Positions 8,687 through 15,848 of a DNA stretch of 16,989 bases are shown here, one piece after another. The position numbers were made by a program, and so were the translations under genes. Positions within the stretch are counted from its first letter, which is position 1. Each line of letters begins with the position of its first letter. Under the pieces are notes generated by a model. It had not been told where the DNA came from and did no database searches. It saw only the letters and a program-made list of their open reading frames with translations. This DNA comes from Planctomycetales bacterium (GTDB lineage Bacteria; Planctomycetota; SBBH01). The stretch spans positions 1 to 16,989 of the forward strand of contig SBBH01000233.1 of assembly GCA_005239795.1 (NCBI GenBank). The letters are read 5' to 3'.

Positions 8687-10154
8687 GAAGAATCCAGGTC
8701 GTCATTACGGTCGCAGGCGTTCACCTGAAATGTCGGCGGCCGCAGAGCCTGCCGTCGACGAGCCCCTTCCGGCTCCGACCCAGACTCCCCGGGAGGAGGG
8801 GGCCGCGGCGGCGACGGCGCCATCCGCCCCCGTGCCTGTCCCCGACAAGCCTGTCGACAAGTCCGCCGAGGAGCGCGCGGTGCTGGCCCAAAGCGGCGCG
8901 CTTTACATCTCGGCCCTCCAGAAGTCATCGATCGGAGACTTGATCAAGCTCGCCAAACGCGAGGGGATCGCCGACTACGCCGGCGCCACGAAGCAGGATC
9001 TCATCTTCAAGATTTTGAAGGAGCGCACCAATAAGTCCGGGCCAATGTTTGGGGAAGGGGTTCTCGAGGTCCTTCCGGACGGGTTCGGCTTTCTACGCTC
9101 GCCCGACTACAATTACCTGCCGTCTCCCGACGACATCTACGTTTCCCCGTCGCAGATCCGCCGCTTTGGCGTGCGCACCGGATGCATCGTGAAGGGGGAG
9201 ATCCGCTCCCCCCGGGACAACGAACGCTATTTCGCGCTCCTCAAAGTCGACGCGGTGAACGGCGAGAACCCGGCCACGGTCGGCGACCGGATCAGCTTCG
9301 ACCAGCTGACGCCGCTCCATCCCAACAAGCGGTTCATCCTGGAAACAGCCCCCGACGAGATCTCGATGCGCGTCATGGATCTCGTGACCCCCATCGGCAA
9401 GGGGCAGCGCGGGCTCATTGTCGCCCCCCCCTACGCCGGCAAGACCATGCTTCTCCAGAAGATCGCCAACAGCATCCTCAAGAACCATCCGGACGTGTAC
9501 ATGATTGTGCTCTTGATCGACGAGCGGCCCGAGGAGGTGACCGACATGGCGCGTTCCGTCAAGGCCGAGGTCGTCTCCTCCACGTTCGACGAGCCGGCCT
9601 CCCGCCACGTGCAGGTGGCCGACATGGTGATCGAGAAGGCGAGGCGCCTGGTGGAGTACGGCAAGGACGTCGTGATCCTCTTGGATTCGATCACGCGCCT
9701 AGGCCGCGCCTACAACACCGAGGCCCCCCACTCCGGGAAGATCCTCACCGGCGGGATTGATTCGAACGCCCTCCAGAAACCCAAGCGCTTCTTCGGGGCT
9801 GCCCGCTCCTGCGAGGAAGGGGGAAGCCTCACCATCCTGGCCACGGCCTTGGTCGACACTGGGAGCAAGATGGACGAGGTTATCTACGAGGAGTTCAAGG
9901 GAACCGGCAACATGCAATTGCATCTGGACCGGCGCCTCATGGAGCGGCGGATCTTCCCGACGATCGACGTCAACCGTTCCGCCACCCGCAAGGAGGAGCT
10001 GTTGCTCCATCCCGACGAACGCCAGCGCATCTTCGCCCTCCGGAAGATGTTGAACGAAATGAACCCGATCGAGTCGATGGAGCTCCTGATCGAAAAACTG
10101 AAAAAAACGAAGACGAACGTGGAGTTCCTGCTTAGCCTCCCCGTGCGTTCATAA
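8679..10154 (+). CDS. rho: Transcription termination factor Rho
   Basis: This 491-residue hexameric RNA-dependent ATPase translocates along nascent RNA and releases RNA polymerase. An Arg-rich start (residues 8-14) and a Pro/Ala/Glu linker to about 65 form a low-complexity N-terminal extension. Next come the Rho N-terminal helical domain (about 75-115), the cold-shock-like primary RNA-binding domain (about 122-190, with VLPDGFGFLRS), and the RecA-like ATPase. Walker A reads PPYAGKT (250-256), Walker B VVILLDSITR (331-340), the Q-loop region HSGKILTGGIDSNAL (351-365), and the arginine-rich RRIFPTIDVNRS lies at 423-434. Y252 replaces the Lys usual at that P-loop position (K181 in E. coli). All other catalytic elements look intact. 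The gene overlaps coaE and is followed by an inverted repeat. Confidence 0.97.
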   Translation: MSEKNPGRHYGRRRSPEMSAAAEPAVDEPLPAPTQTPREEGAAAATAPSAPVPVPDKPVDKSAEERAVLAQSGALYISALQKSSIGDLIKLAKREGIADYAGATKQDLIFKILKERTNKSGPMFGEGVLEVLPDGFGFLRSPDYNYLPSPDDIYVSPSQIRRFGVRTGCIVKGEIRSPRDNERYFALLKVDAVNGENPATVGDRISFDQLTPLHPNKRFILETAPDEISMRVMDLVTPIGKGQRGLIVAPPYAGKTMLLQKIANSILKNHPDVYMIVLLIDERPEEVTDMARSVKAEVVSSTFDEPASRHVQVADMVIEKARRLVEYGKDVVILLDSITRLGRAYNTEAPHSGKILTGGIDSNALQKPKRFFGAARSCEEGGSLTILATALVDTGSKMDEVIYEEFKGTGNMQLHLDRRLMERRIFPTIDVNRSATRKEELLLHPDERQRIFALRKMLNEMNPIESMELLIEKLKKTKTNVEFLLSLPVRS

Positions 10155-10163
10155 TCGCCATAG

Positions 10164-10221
10164 AAGTTCTGAGTGCTGTGTACAGCACCACTCAGGACTC
10201 AGGACTTCATACTCAGAACTT
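10164..10221. terminator. Inverted repeat between convergent genes, possible bidirectional terminator
   Basis: AAGTTCTGAGT (10164-10174) is perfectly complementary to ACTCAGAACTT (10211-10221), an 11-bp outer stem. A second stem, GTGCTG (10173-10178) with CAGCAC (10183-10188), closes a TGTA loop. It sits 9 nt after the rho stop and 2 nt before the stop of the - strand gene, so it could end transcription from both sides. The U-tract is poor, so intrinsic termination is uncertain. Confidence 0.45.
10191..10220. repeat. Heptamer tandem array downstream of rho
   Basis: Units with a 7-bp period run CTCAGGA (10191), CTCAGGA (10198), CTTCATA (10205) and CTCAGAA (10212), then CT. The last unit forms the right arm of the inverted repeat with AGTTCTGAGT upstream. 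The period matches that of the array before polA, but the unit sequence differs. Confidence 0.7.
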
Positions 10222-10223
10222 TC

Positions 10224-11441
10224 TCATTCCGGCGGCAGTCGAGCCCGAATCTTCTCCCGCAGGGGATCCTCCTCCGGCAGGAGCGCCAGGAGGAAAAGCC
10301 ATCGCTTGCGGGCCTTCACAGGATCGAGGTCCAGAAGAATGTACCCCTCCTGGTAGAGGCGCTCCCGGGCTCCCCTCAAAAAGCCCAGCACCTCAGCGGC
10401 GCGGGGATCGTCCGGATCGACGTCGCGGAGCTGGTTCACGAGGACCAGCGACTCTTCATACGATCCCTGGTCGGCAAGTTTACGAGCTTCCTCGGCCCAG
10501 GAAGCCGTGAGATCCCGCGTGGCCTCCCGGATCTCGGAGAGCCCTTGGGCGGCGCGCGCGGCATACCAGTTTCGGAGATTCGTCTCCCTTGCCAAAAGCG
10601 TCCTCAAATGACGGGCCGCTTCCACGAGCTCGCCGTCGGTCATCGCGCGGAGCCCCTTTTCATAGAGGTCATGGACCTCCCGGATCCGCGCGGCTGACGG
10701 ATCCTGGGAAGGGATCATCGCGAGGGCCTGCCCGGCTTCCCCTGCGTCGTAGAGCACCATCGCCGGAGCTTGCGTCTCCTGGGGAGGCGCCTCTGCAGGC
10801 GGGGGAACTTGCGCCAAGGCGGGATCGCGCGCGTCTGTGCATGAGGCGCGCAGGTGATCCGCCTCCCGGCGATAGACGCTTTCCGCCGGAACGCTCTCGA
10901 GCGCCACCAGAGCCGCTTCCCCGTCGCCAGCCCCCCAGAGCGCCCTGGCGCGCGCGATCGCCTGGGCCGCCTTCGCCTCGGCCGCCACGAGGGCGCGGCG
11001 CCTCTGCACCTCCTCGGTCACCCACGTGTCCTTGGCGGCCGCCTCGAGCGCCTTCTCCAAGGCATCGAGGGCCCCTTCCCATTGGCCCAGATCCCGCGCG
11101 CGTGTCTCTTCCTCGAAGGCGCGGGCCGCGCGCTCCCAACGCTTCAAGGCCGCAGGAGTCTCCTTCCAAGTGCCGTCGGCCAGGAGAAGGCGAGCCTCCG
11201 GGTAATTTTCTGCGGCCAGAGCCTTGCGCAGCGCATCCGTGGGCTTGGCGTTTCCCGTCTCCCGGGGAGCGCTCTGGCTCGCAAGCCACGCGGCCCCCCC
11301 GCCTCCCGCCAGGAGGAGCGCCCCGGCTGCGATCCACGCCCCCCGGCGGGAACGCTTGCGCTCGGAAAGCTTCTCCATCTCGCTATGCACAAGGCGCGAG
11401 AATTCGGGATCGGCATGGGTTTCCTCGCGGGGATCTTTCAC
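10224..11441 (-). CDS. Single-pass membrane protein with TPR-like helical repeats
   Basis: This 405-residue protein has a charged cytoplasmic-looking N-terminus (about 1-34, ending KLSERKRSRRG), one Ala/Gly/Leu-rich transmembrane segment (about 35-55), and a long Ala/Glu/Arg-rich helical region with TPR-like spacing such as LGQWEGALDALEKALEAA and LADQGSYEESLVLVNQL. By the positive-inside rule the repeats should face out of the cytoplasm. No catalytic motif was recognised; a scaffold or assembly role is possible but unsupported. The start was set at GTG 11441, 4 nt after the upstream stop and with AGGG in range, because the longer open frame before it only reads through the upstream gene out of phase. 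It is the last gene of the apparent dnaE operon. Confidence 0.75.
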   Translation of the reverse strand: MKDPREETHADPEFSRLVHSEMEKLSERKRSRRGAWIAAGALLLAGGGGAAWLASQSAPRETGNAKPTDALRKALAAENYPEARLLLADGTWKETPAALKRWERAARAFEEETRARDLGQWEGALDALEKALEAAAKDTWVTEEVQRRRALVAAEAKAAQAIARARALWGAGDGEAALVALESVPAESVYRREADHLRASCTDARDPALAQVPPPAEAPPQETQAPAMVLYDAGEAGQALAMIPSQDPSAARIREVHDLYEKGLRAMTDGELVEAARHLRTLLARETNLRNWYAARAAQGLSEIREATRDLTASWAEEARKLADQGSYEESLVLVNQLRDVDPDDPRAAEVLGFLRGARERLYQEGYILLDLDPVKARKRWLFLLALLPEEDPLREKIRARLPPE

Positions 11442-11445
11442 GGCG

Positions 11446-12096
11446 TCACACCCTGTCGAGGAACCTCTGCGTCTTTTCAGCCTGGGATTCATCCAAATGA
11501 AGGGAGAGATGCGAGACGACCTCCTGGAGCGCGGCGGCGGTCCCCCCCGCCTGGAGAGCTCCCCGCATATGGGCCAGGAGCTGAGCTCCTTGGTCCAAGA
11601 CCGCCAGGGCCGACACCGAAACATATTCGCGAACGACCAAGGACAAACCAGGCCGGGAGAGGATGAGGCCATAGGCGCTGGTCAGGATCCATTCAGGGAG
11701 AAGGGGGTGCAGCCGTCCCAGGTGCGCCAAGACCTCCTTCGACGCGCCGGCATACACCCGTTCGAAAACCCCGCGTCCTTTCTCCAGCAAGGATGCGGCG
11801 TCGCCGAAAGATTCCCGGGGGGATTCCGGGGAGGGTTTTTCCGGTTCCTCGATCGAGGCGAGAGCCGCATCCAACGCCTCGAAAGCCGAGATGGCCCGCG
11901 GGAATCCCGCCAGAAGCGCCACCTGGAGGAAAACCTCGCGGATCTGACTGTCTGGGACGCCGGACTGCAGGGCTGTCCGGACGTAGCGCGCGAGATCCGC
12001 ATCGCGCCCCGCGGACGCCAGGGCTGCGATCGACACGAGATGTCGGACATTGTTGGGCAGGCCGACGCGCGTGGGATGTTTGGAGGGTTCGTTCAT
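11446..12096 (-). CDS. Double carboxymuconolactone-decarboxylase-like (AhpD-fold) protein
   Basis: This 216-residue protein is built from two halves that each resemble the CMD/AhpD helical fold. The first (about 15-75) contains ALQSGVPDSQIREVFLQVAL and LAGFPRAISAF. The second (about 125-205) contains REYVSVSALAVLD and LLAHMRGALQAGG. Pro/Glu-rich residues (about 82-95) link them. There is no cysteine anywhere, so AhpD-type CxxC peroxidase chemistry is excluded. Decarboxylase activity cannot be asserted, and no aromatic-degradation genes are nearby. The ATG overlaps the dnaE stop as ATGA and no ribosome binding site is seen, so translation probably depends on dnaE. Family call is fairly secure; function is unknown. 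Confidence 0.75.
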   Translation of the reverse strand: MNEPSKHPTRVGLPNNVRHLVSIAALASAGRDADLARYVRTALQSGVPDSQIREVFLQVALLAGFPRAISAFEALDAALASIEEPEKPSPESPRESFGDAASLLEKGRGVFERVYAGASKEVLAHLGRLHPLLPEWILTSAYGLILSRPGLSLVVREYVSVSALAVLDQGAQLLAHMRGALQAGGTAAALQEVVSHLSLHLDESQAEKTQRFLDRV

Positions 12097-15000
12097 CGGT
12101 AGGAAGGCCGGCTTCTATTGATGAGGTTTCCCACGGGGCGCGGAACGAGGACCAGGTGATCGGGCCCCAGGACGTCCTCGATCTCCCGGCAGAATTTTGG
12201 GGTCGGCGAGACGAAGAAATTCTCCCCGACGCGAAGGGAAGAGTCCGACGGTCCCGCGTGCGCCGTGAACCGGATGAAGACCGGGCGGTCCCCCGGGTGC
12301 ATCCGGAGGATGTCCCGCACTTGGAGAAGAAGCCTCTCGTCGATCGCCGGCCCGTGGAGATCCAAGAGGACCTGCGCCGTCAACTCCTCGGCCACCTTGC
12401 GTAAAGGGATCAAAAGGTTCACCTTCAGGCTCGGCTTCTCCCGCCTCAGATCCGACGTCCCCACCGCGAAAACAGGCTCCTCGCTCGAGAGGAGCCCCTG
12501 GAAGCGCGCATACTCCCGCGGAAAGAGGACACAGGAAATTGATCCGGTGAGATCTTCCAGGACAAACTGGGCCATCTTCTCGCCTTGATTTCGCCCCTTC
12601 TTGGTCACGGTGGGCTTGACCTGCGTCACGATCCCCCCCACCACGAGAGCCGTCTGGTCGGGAAGGGTCCCGATCTTGCCGACGCTCGCCGTGGAGAAAC
12701 ACTCCAGGATCCGGCTGTGCGTCGCCAAAGGGTGGCTTGTGACGTAAAGCCCCAAGGTCTTGCGTTCCAAGGACAGGCGCTGGCTCTCGGGCCACTCGGG
12801 GATGTCCGGAAGCGGCTCCTCGACGGCGTTCTCCGGAAGGGCGCCATCGAAAAAGGTCGTCTGCCCGCGGGCGCGGTCGGCGTGGACGCGCGAGCCGACC
12901 TCGATCGCGCGGCTCACGACCGCCGAGAGCTGTGCGCGCCGGGCCCCCAGGAAGTCGAACGCTCCGCAGGCGATCAGGTTTTCGATCACGGACTTGTTCA
13001 CGAGGCGCTGATCGACACGCTCGCAGAAGTCGTAGAGCGAGGCAAATCCCTTTCCGGTCTCGCGCGCCTCCACGATCGACTGGACCGCCTTCTCACCGAC
13101 ATTCTTGACGGCCGCCAGGCCGAACCGGATGTGCCGGTCTCCGACCACGGTGAACTCTGCGAAGCTCTCGTTGACGGACGGTGGATCGACGCGGATCCCC
13201 ATGCGGCGGCACTCCTCGATATAGAGGGCCACCTTCTCGATATTCCCCATTTCGCACGTCATCAGGGCCGCCATGTATTCCGTGGGGTAGTTCGCCTTGA
13301 GCCAGGCCGTCTGGTAGGAGATGAGGGCATAGGCCGTGGAGTGCGCCTTGCCGAACCCGTACTCGGCGAAGTAGGCCATCAGCTCGAAAAGCTGTTTGGC
13401 CGTTTTCTCGTTGGCGCCGTGCGCGACGGCCCCCTTCACAAACTTGGCTTCGCTGGCGATCATGAGGTCGCGCTGTTTCTTGGCCATCGACTTTCGGAGC
13501 GAATCGGCCTCGCTCATGGAGAACCCCGCCAGGTGGTTCACGATCTGCATCACCTGCTCCTGGTAGAGGATGATGCCGTAGGTCTCCTTCAGGATCGGCT
13601 CCAGGATCGGGTGGAGGTAGGTCACTGGGGCCTGGCCGTGCTTGCGCTTGACGAAATCCTCCGCCATGCCGCTCTGCAGGGGACCCGGCCGGTAGAGCGC
13701 GACGAAGGCGATGATCTCCTCGAACTTGTCCAGCTTGACGCGCTGGGCGAGCTCGCGCATCCCATCGGATTCCATCTGGAAGATCCCCAGACACTCCCCC
13801 CGCCCCAGGAGCTGGTAGGTCGGCGCGTCGTCGAGCGGGATCTTCCCGAGGTCGATCTTTTCTCCCGTCGACTTTTCGATCAGCTTGACGGCCAGATCAA
13901 TGGCCGTCAGCGTCACGAGCCCCAAAAAGTCCATTTTGAGGAGGCCGATCGCCTCGACGTCGAGCATCGTAAACTGTGTGGTCACGACATCGCCCGCCTT
14001 GTAGAGCGGGAGATAGTCCGAAAGGGGCCTGTCGGCGATCACGACGCCAGCGGCGTGGATCGAGGCATGCCGCGAGAGCCCCTCGAGGCGCCCGGCGATG
14101 TCGAAGAGCTCCTTCACCTTCTCGTCCTTGGCCGCCGCGGCCGCAAGATCCGGCTCCGTGGCCAGGGCCTTCCCGATCGTCATGTTGGGGACGCGCGGGA
14201 TCTTCTTGGCGAGCGCGTCGACCTCGGGGAGCGGGATCTCCATCACGCGCCCGACGTCGCGGATCGCGGCCCGGGCGGCCATCGTCCCGAACGTGATGAT
14301 CTGGGCGACGTTTTCCTGGCCGTATTTGGCCCGCACATAGTCGATCACGCGGTCGCGTCCCCGCTGGCAGAAGTCGATGTCGATGTCGGGGAGCGTCACG
14401 CGCCCCGGAGCCAGGAACCGCTCGAAGAGAAGGCCATAGCGCAAGGGGTCGATCTCGGTGATCTCAAGCGCATAGGCGACGATGCTCGCGGCGGCCGAGC
14501 CCCGCCCGGGGCCGACCGGTATCCCGCTCTGCTTGGCAAACCGGATGAAATCCCAGACGATCAGGAAATAGTCTGAAAATCCCATCTCCTCGATCACCTT
14601 GAGCTCGTAGTCCATGCGCTGGCGCACAGGCTCTGTCATGGCTCCGTAGCGTTTCGCGAGCCCCTCGGTGCAGAGCCTCCGCAGGAGATCGCGCGGGGAG
14701 ACGCCCCCCTCCGGCACGAACCGGGGCAGGTGCTTGGTCTTAAAATCGAATTCGACGGCGCACCGGTCGGCGATCTGGCGCGTGGCGCTCAGGGCCTCTG
14801 GGATCTCGGCGAAGACGCGCTGCATCTGGTCCGGGGATTTCAAGAAAAACTCCGCCGTCGCGTACTTCATCCGGTCGGTCTCGGCGACCATGCGCCCCGT
14901 GCCGATGCAGAGGAGGACATCGTGAGCCTTGGCGTCGTCCCGCTCGATGTAGTGGCAGTCATTCGTGGCCACGAGGGGCGCCCCCGTACGCCGGGCGAGC

Positions 15001-15584
15001 TCTGTCCAATGGCGGCGGCACTCGTGCTGGAGGGGAATCTGGTGATCCATGACCTCGATGTAGAAATTCTCCTTTCCGAAGATCTGCTGGAAGCCGGCGA
15101 CGGCTCGGCCCGCCTCGTCCACGGCGCCGCGCAAAATGAACTGATTCATCTCGGATTTGAGACACCCCGAAAGGCCGATCAGCCCTTCGGCATGCTGGGC
15201 GAGGATCTCCTTGTCGATCCGAGGCTTGTAGTAGAACCCTTCCAGATGCGCCGCCGAGACGAGTTTCACGAGGTTGCGATAGCCGGCGTCGTTTCGGGCC
15301 AGGAGCGTGATGTGGTAGGAGGCGTCGCGGACCCCCTGGGCGCTGCGCTCCAGGCGCGAGCCCGGCGCGATGTACGCCTCGCACCCCAGGATCGGCTTCA
15401 CGCCGCGGGCGACCGCCGCCCTGTAGAACTCCACCGCCCCGAAGAGGTTGCCGTGATCTGTGAGCGCCAGGGCGTTCATCCCGAGGCGCTTCGTCTGATC
15501 GAGAAGCGCCTCGATCTTGCTCGCGCCATCCAAGAGGCTGTAGTCGCTGTGGTTGTGGAGATGGACGAACCCTTCAAGCGCCAT
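12093..15584 (-). CDS. dnaE: DNA polymerase III alpha subunit
   Basis: This 1163-residue family C replicative polymerase is full length (E. coli 1160). The N-terminal PHP domain (1 to about 280) keeps all residues that bind metal in PHP domains with exonuclease activity: H8, H10, D19, H44, E69, H91, C141, D209 and H211. The palm has PDIDIDF (399-405) and KMDFLGL (550-556), which together supply the three catalytic aspartates. YRPGPLQSG (631-639) and EYGFGKAHS (741-749) are standard conserved blocks. A helix-hairpin-helix (about 821-841), a sliding-clamp motif QTTFF (908-912, where E. coli has QADMF) and an OB fold (about 976-1060) follow. The start at 15584 gives the family N-terminus MALEGFVHLHNHSDYS; the longer open frame to 15845 adds 87 residues with no family resemblance. 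No ribosome binding site precedes it. Confidence 0.98.
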   Translation of the reverse strand: MALEGFVHLHNHSDYSLLDGASKIEALLDQTKRLGMNALALTDHGNLFGAVEFYRAAVARGVKPILGCEAYIAPGSRLERSAQGVRDASYHITLLARNDAGYRNLVKLVSAAHLEGFYYKPRIDKEILAQHAEGLIGLSGCLKSEMNQFILRGAVDEAGRAVAGFQQIFGKENFYIEVMDHQIPLQHECRRHWTELARRTGAPLVATNDCHYIERDDAKAHDVLLCIGTGRMVAETDRMKYATAEFFLKSPDQMQRVFAEIPEALSATRQIADRCAVEFDFKTKHLPRFVPEGGVSPRDLLRRLCTEGLAKRYGAMTEPVRQRMDYELKVIEEMGFSDYFLIVWDFIRFAKQSGIPVGPGRGSAAASIVAYALEITEIDPLRYGLLFERFLAPGRVTLPDIDIDFCQRGRDRVIDYVRAKYGQENVAQIITFGTMAARAAIRDVGRVMEIPLPEVDALAKKIPRVPNMTIGKALATEPDLAAAAAKDEKVKELFDIAGRLEGLSRHASIHAAGVVIADRPLSDYLPLYKAGDVVTTQFTMLDVEAIGLLKMDFLGLVTLTAIDLAVKLIEKSTGEKIDLGKIPLDDAPTYQLLGRGECLGIFQMESDGMRELAQRVKLDKFEEIIAFVALYRPGPLQSGMAEDFVKRKHGQAPVTYLHPILEPILKETYGIILYQEQVMQIVNHLAGFSMSEADSLRKSMAKKQRDLMIASEAKFVKGAVAHGANEKTAKQLFELMAYFAEYGFGKAHSTAYALISYQTAWLKANYPTEYMAALMTCEMGNIEKVALYIEECRRMGIRVDPPSVNESFAEFTVVGDRHIRFGLAAVKNVGEKAVQSIVEARETGKGFASLYDFCERVDQRLVNKSVIENLIACGAFDFLGARRAQLSAVVSRAIEVGSRVHADRARGQTTFFDGALPENAVEEPLPDIPEWPESQRLSLERKTLGLYVTSHPLATHSRILECFSTASVGKIGTLPDQTALVVGGIVTQVKPTVTKKGRNQGEKMAQFVLEDLTGSISCVLFPREYARFQGLLSSEEPVFAVGTSDLRREKPSLKVNLLIPLRKVAEELTAQVLLDLHGPAIDERLLLQVRDILRMHPGDRPVFIRFTAHAGPSDSSLRVGENFFVSPTPKFCREIEDVLGPDHLVLVPRPVGNLINRSRPSYR

Positions 15585-15593
15585 TGGAAAAGG

Positions 15594-15622
15594 ATTGTAT
15601 GAAGACGCAAGCCGGAAGTCAG
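15594..15622 (-). promoter_or_regulatory. Candidate dnaE promoter
   Basis: On the - strand, CTGACT (15622-15617, four of six matches to TTGACA), a 17-nt spacer and TACAAT (15599-15594, five of six matches to TATAAT) form a sigma-70-type promoter. The -10 ends 9 nt before the dnaE ATG, which would give a leaderless or nearly leaderless mRNA. This agrees with the lack of a ribosome binding site. Confidence 0.45.
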
Positions 15623-15803
15623 GAGTCGGCAAGCGTCGTTGATCCGAACCGACACCCAGACCGGCTACGCCCGCTTCGACACCGAGAAGAACGAGCGCCA
15701 CCACGCGGACAAGTTCTGGGCGCTGGCCCTGGCCGTGCATGCCGGGGGCGGGGACGGCTCGCGGCTCCGTCCGAGGCGGCAGGTGTCGGCGAGTATCGTG
15801 TGA
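15603..15803 (+). pseudogene. Remnant of a phage terminase large subunit (C-terminal end)
   Basis: This frame is open between TGA at 15600 and TGA at 15801 and has no good start. Its centre reads GYARFDTEKNE followed by HHADKFWALALAVHAG. A His-x-Asp followed by a hydrophobic ALALA helix is typical of the last catalytic Asp motif of terminase nuclease domains, including Mu gp28-like ones. The remaining residues to the stop are Arg/Gly-rich and look degenerate. No other phage gene is nearby, so this looks like the tail of a decayed prophage or an incoming fragment. It also underlies the candidate dnaE promoter. Identification rests on a short motif; chance similarity is possible. Confidence 0.45.
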
Positions 15804-15811
15804 CCGCAGAA

Positions 15812-15839
15812 TTGTGTTTGCGCCCCCCCCGGATATGGT
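15812..15839 (+). promoter_or_regulatory. Weak candidate promoter for the M48 peptidase gene
   Basis: TTGTGT (15812-15817), a 16-nt spacer containing a C8 run, and TATGGT (15834-15839) form a weak -35/-10 pair. The -10 ends 9 nt before the ATG at 15849, and no ribosome binding site is visible. Confidence 0.25.
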
Positions 15840-15848
15840 TTCCACCCA

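Noticed and set aside
5371..10220. CRISPR array
   Set aside because: The repeats are 7 bp with no spacers, and no cas genes are present.
11442..11672. Upstream extension of the membrane repeat protein to 11672
   Set aside because: This stretch overlaps the CMD-like gene in another phase and is Arg/Pro/Ser-rich noise. GTG at 11441 fits spacing and composition.
12585..14576. 663-codon open frame on the + strand
   Set aside because: It lies wholly antisense to dnaE, whose frame has every expected motif. Long antisense frames are common in high-GC coding DNA, and the translation resembles no protein family.
15585..15845. Extended dnaE start at 15845
   Set aside because: The extra 87 residues have no family similarity and would run through the promoter and the terminase remnant. 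The start at 15584 gives the canonical N-terminus.
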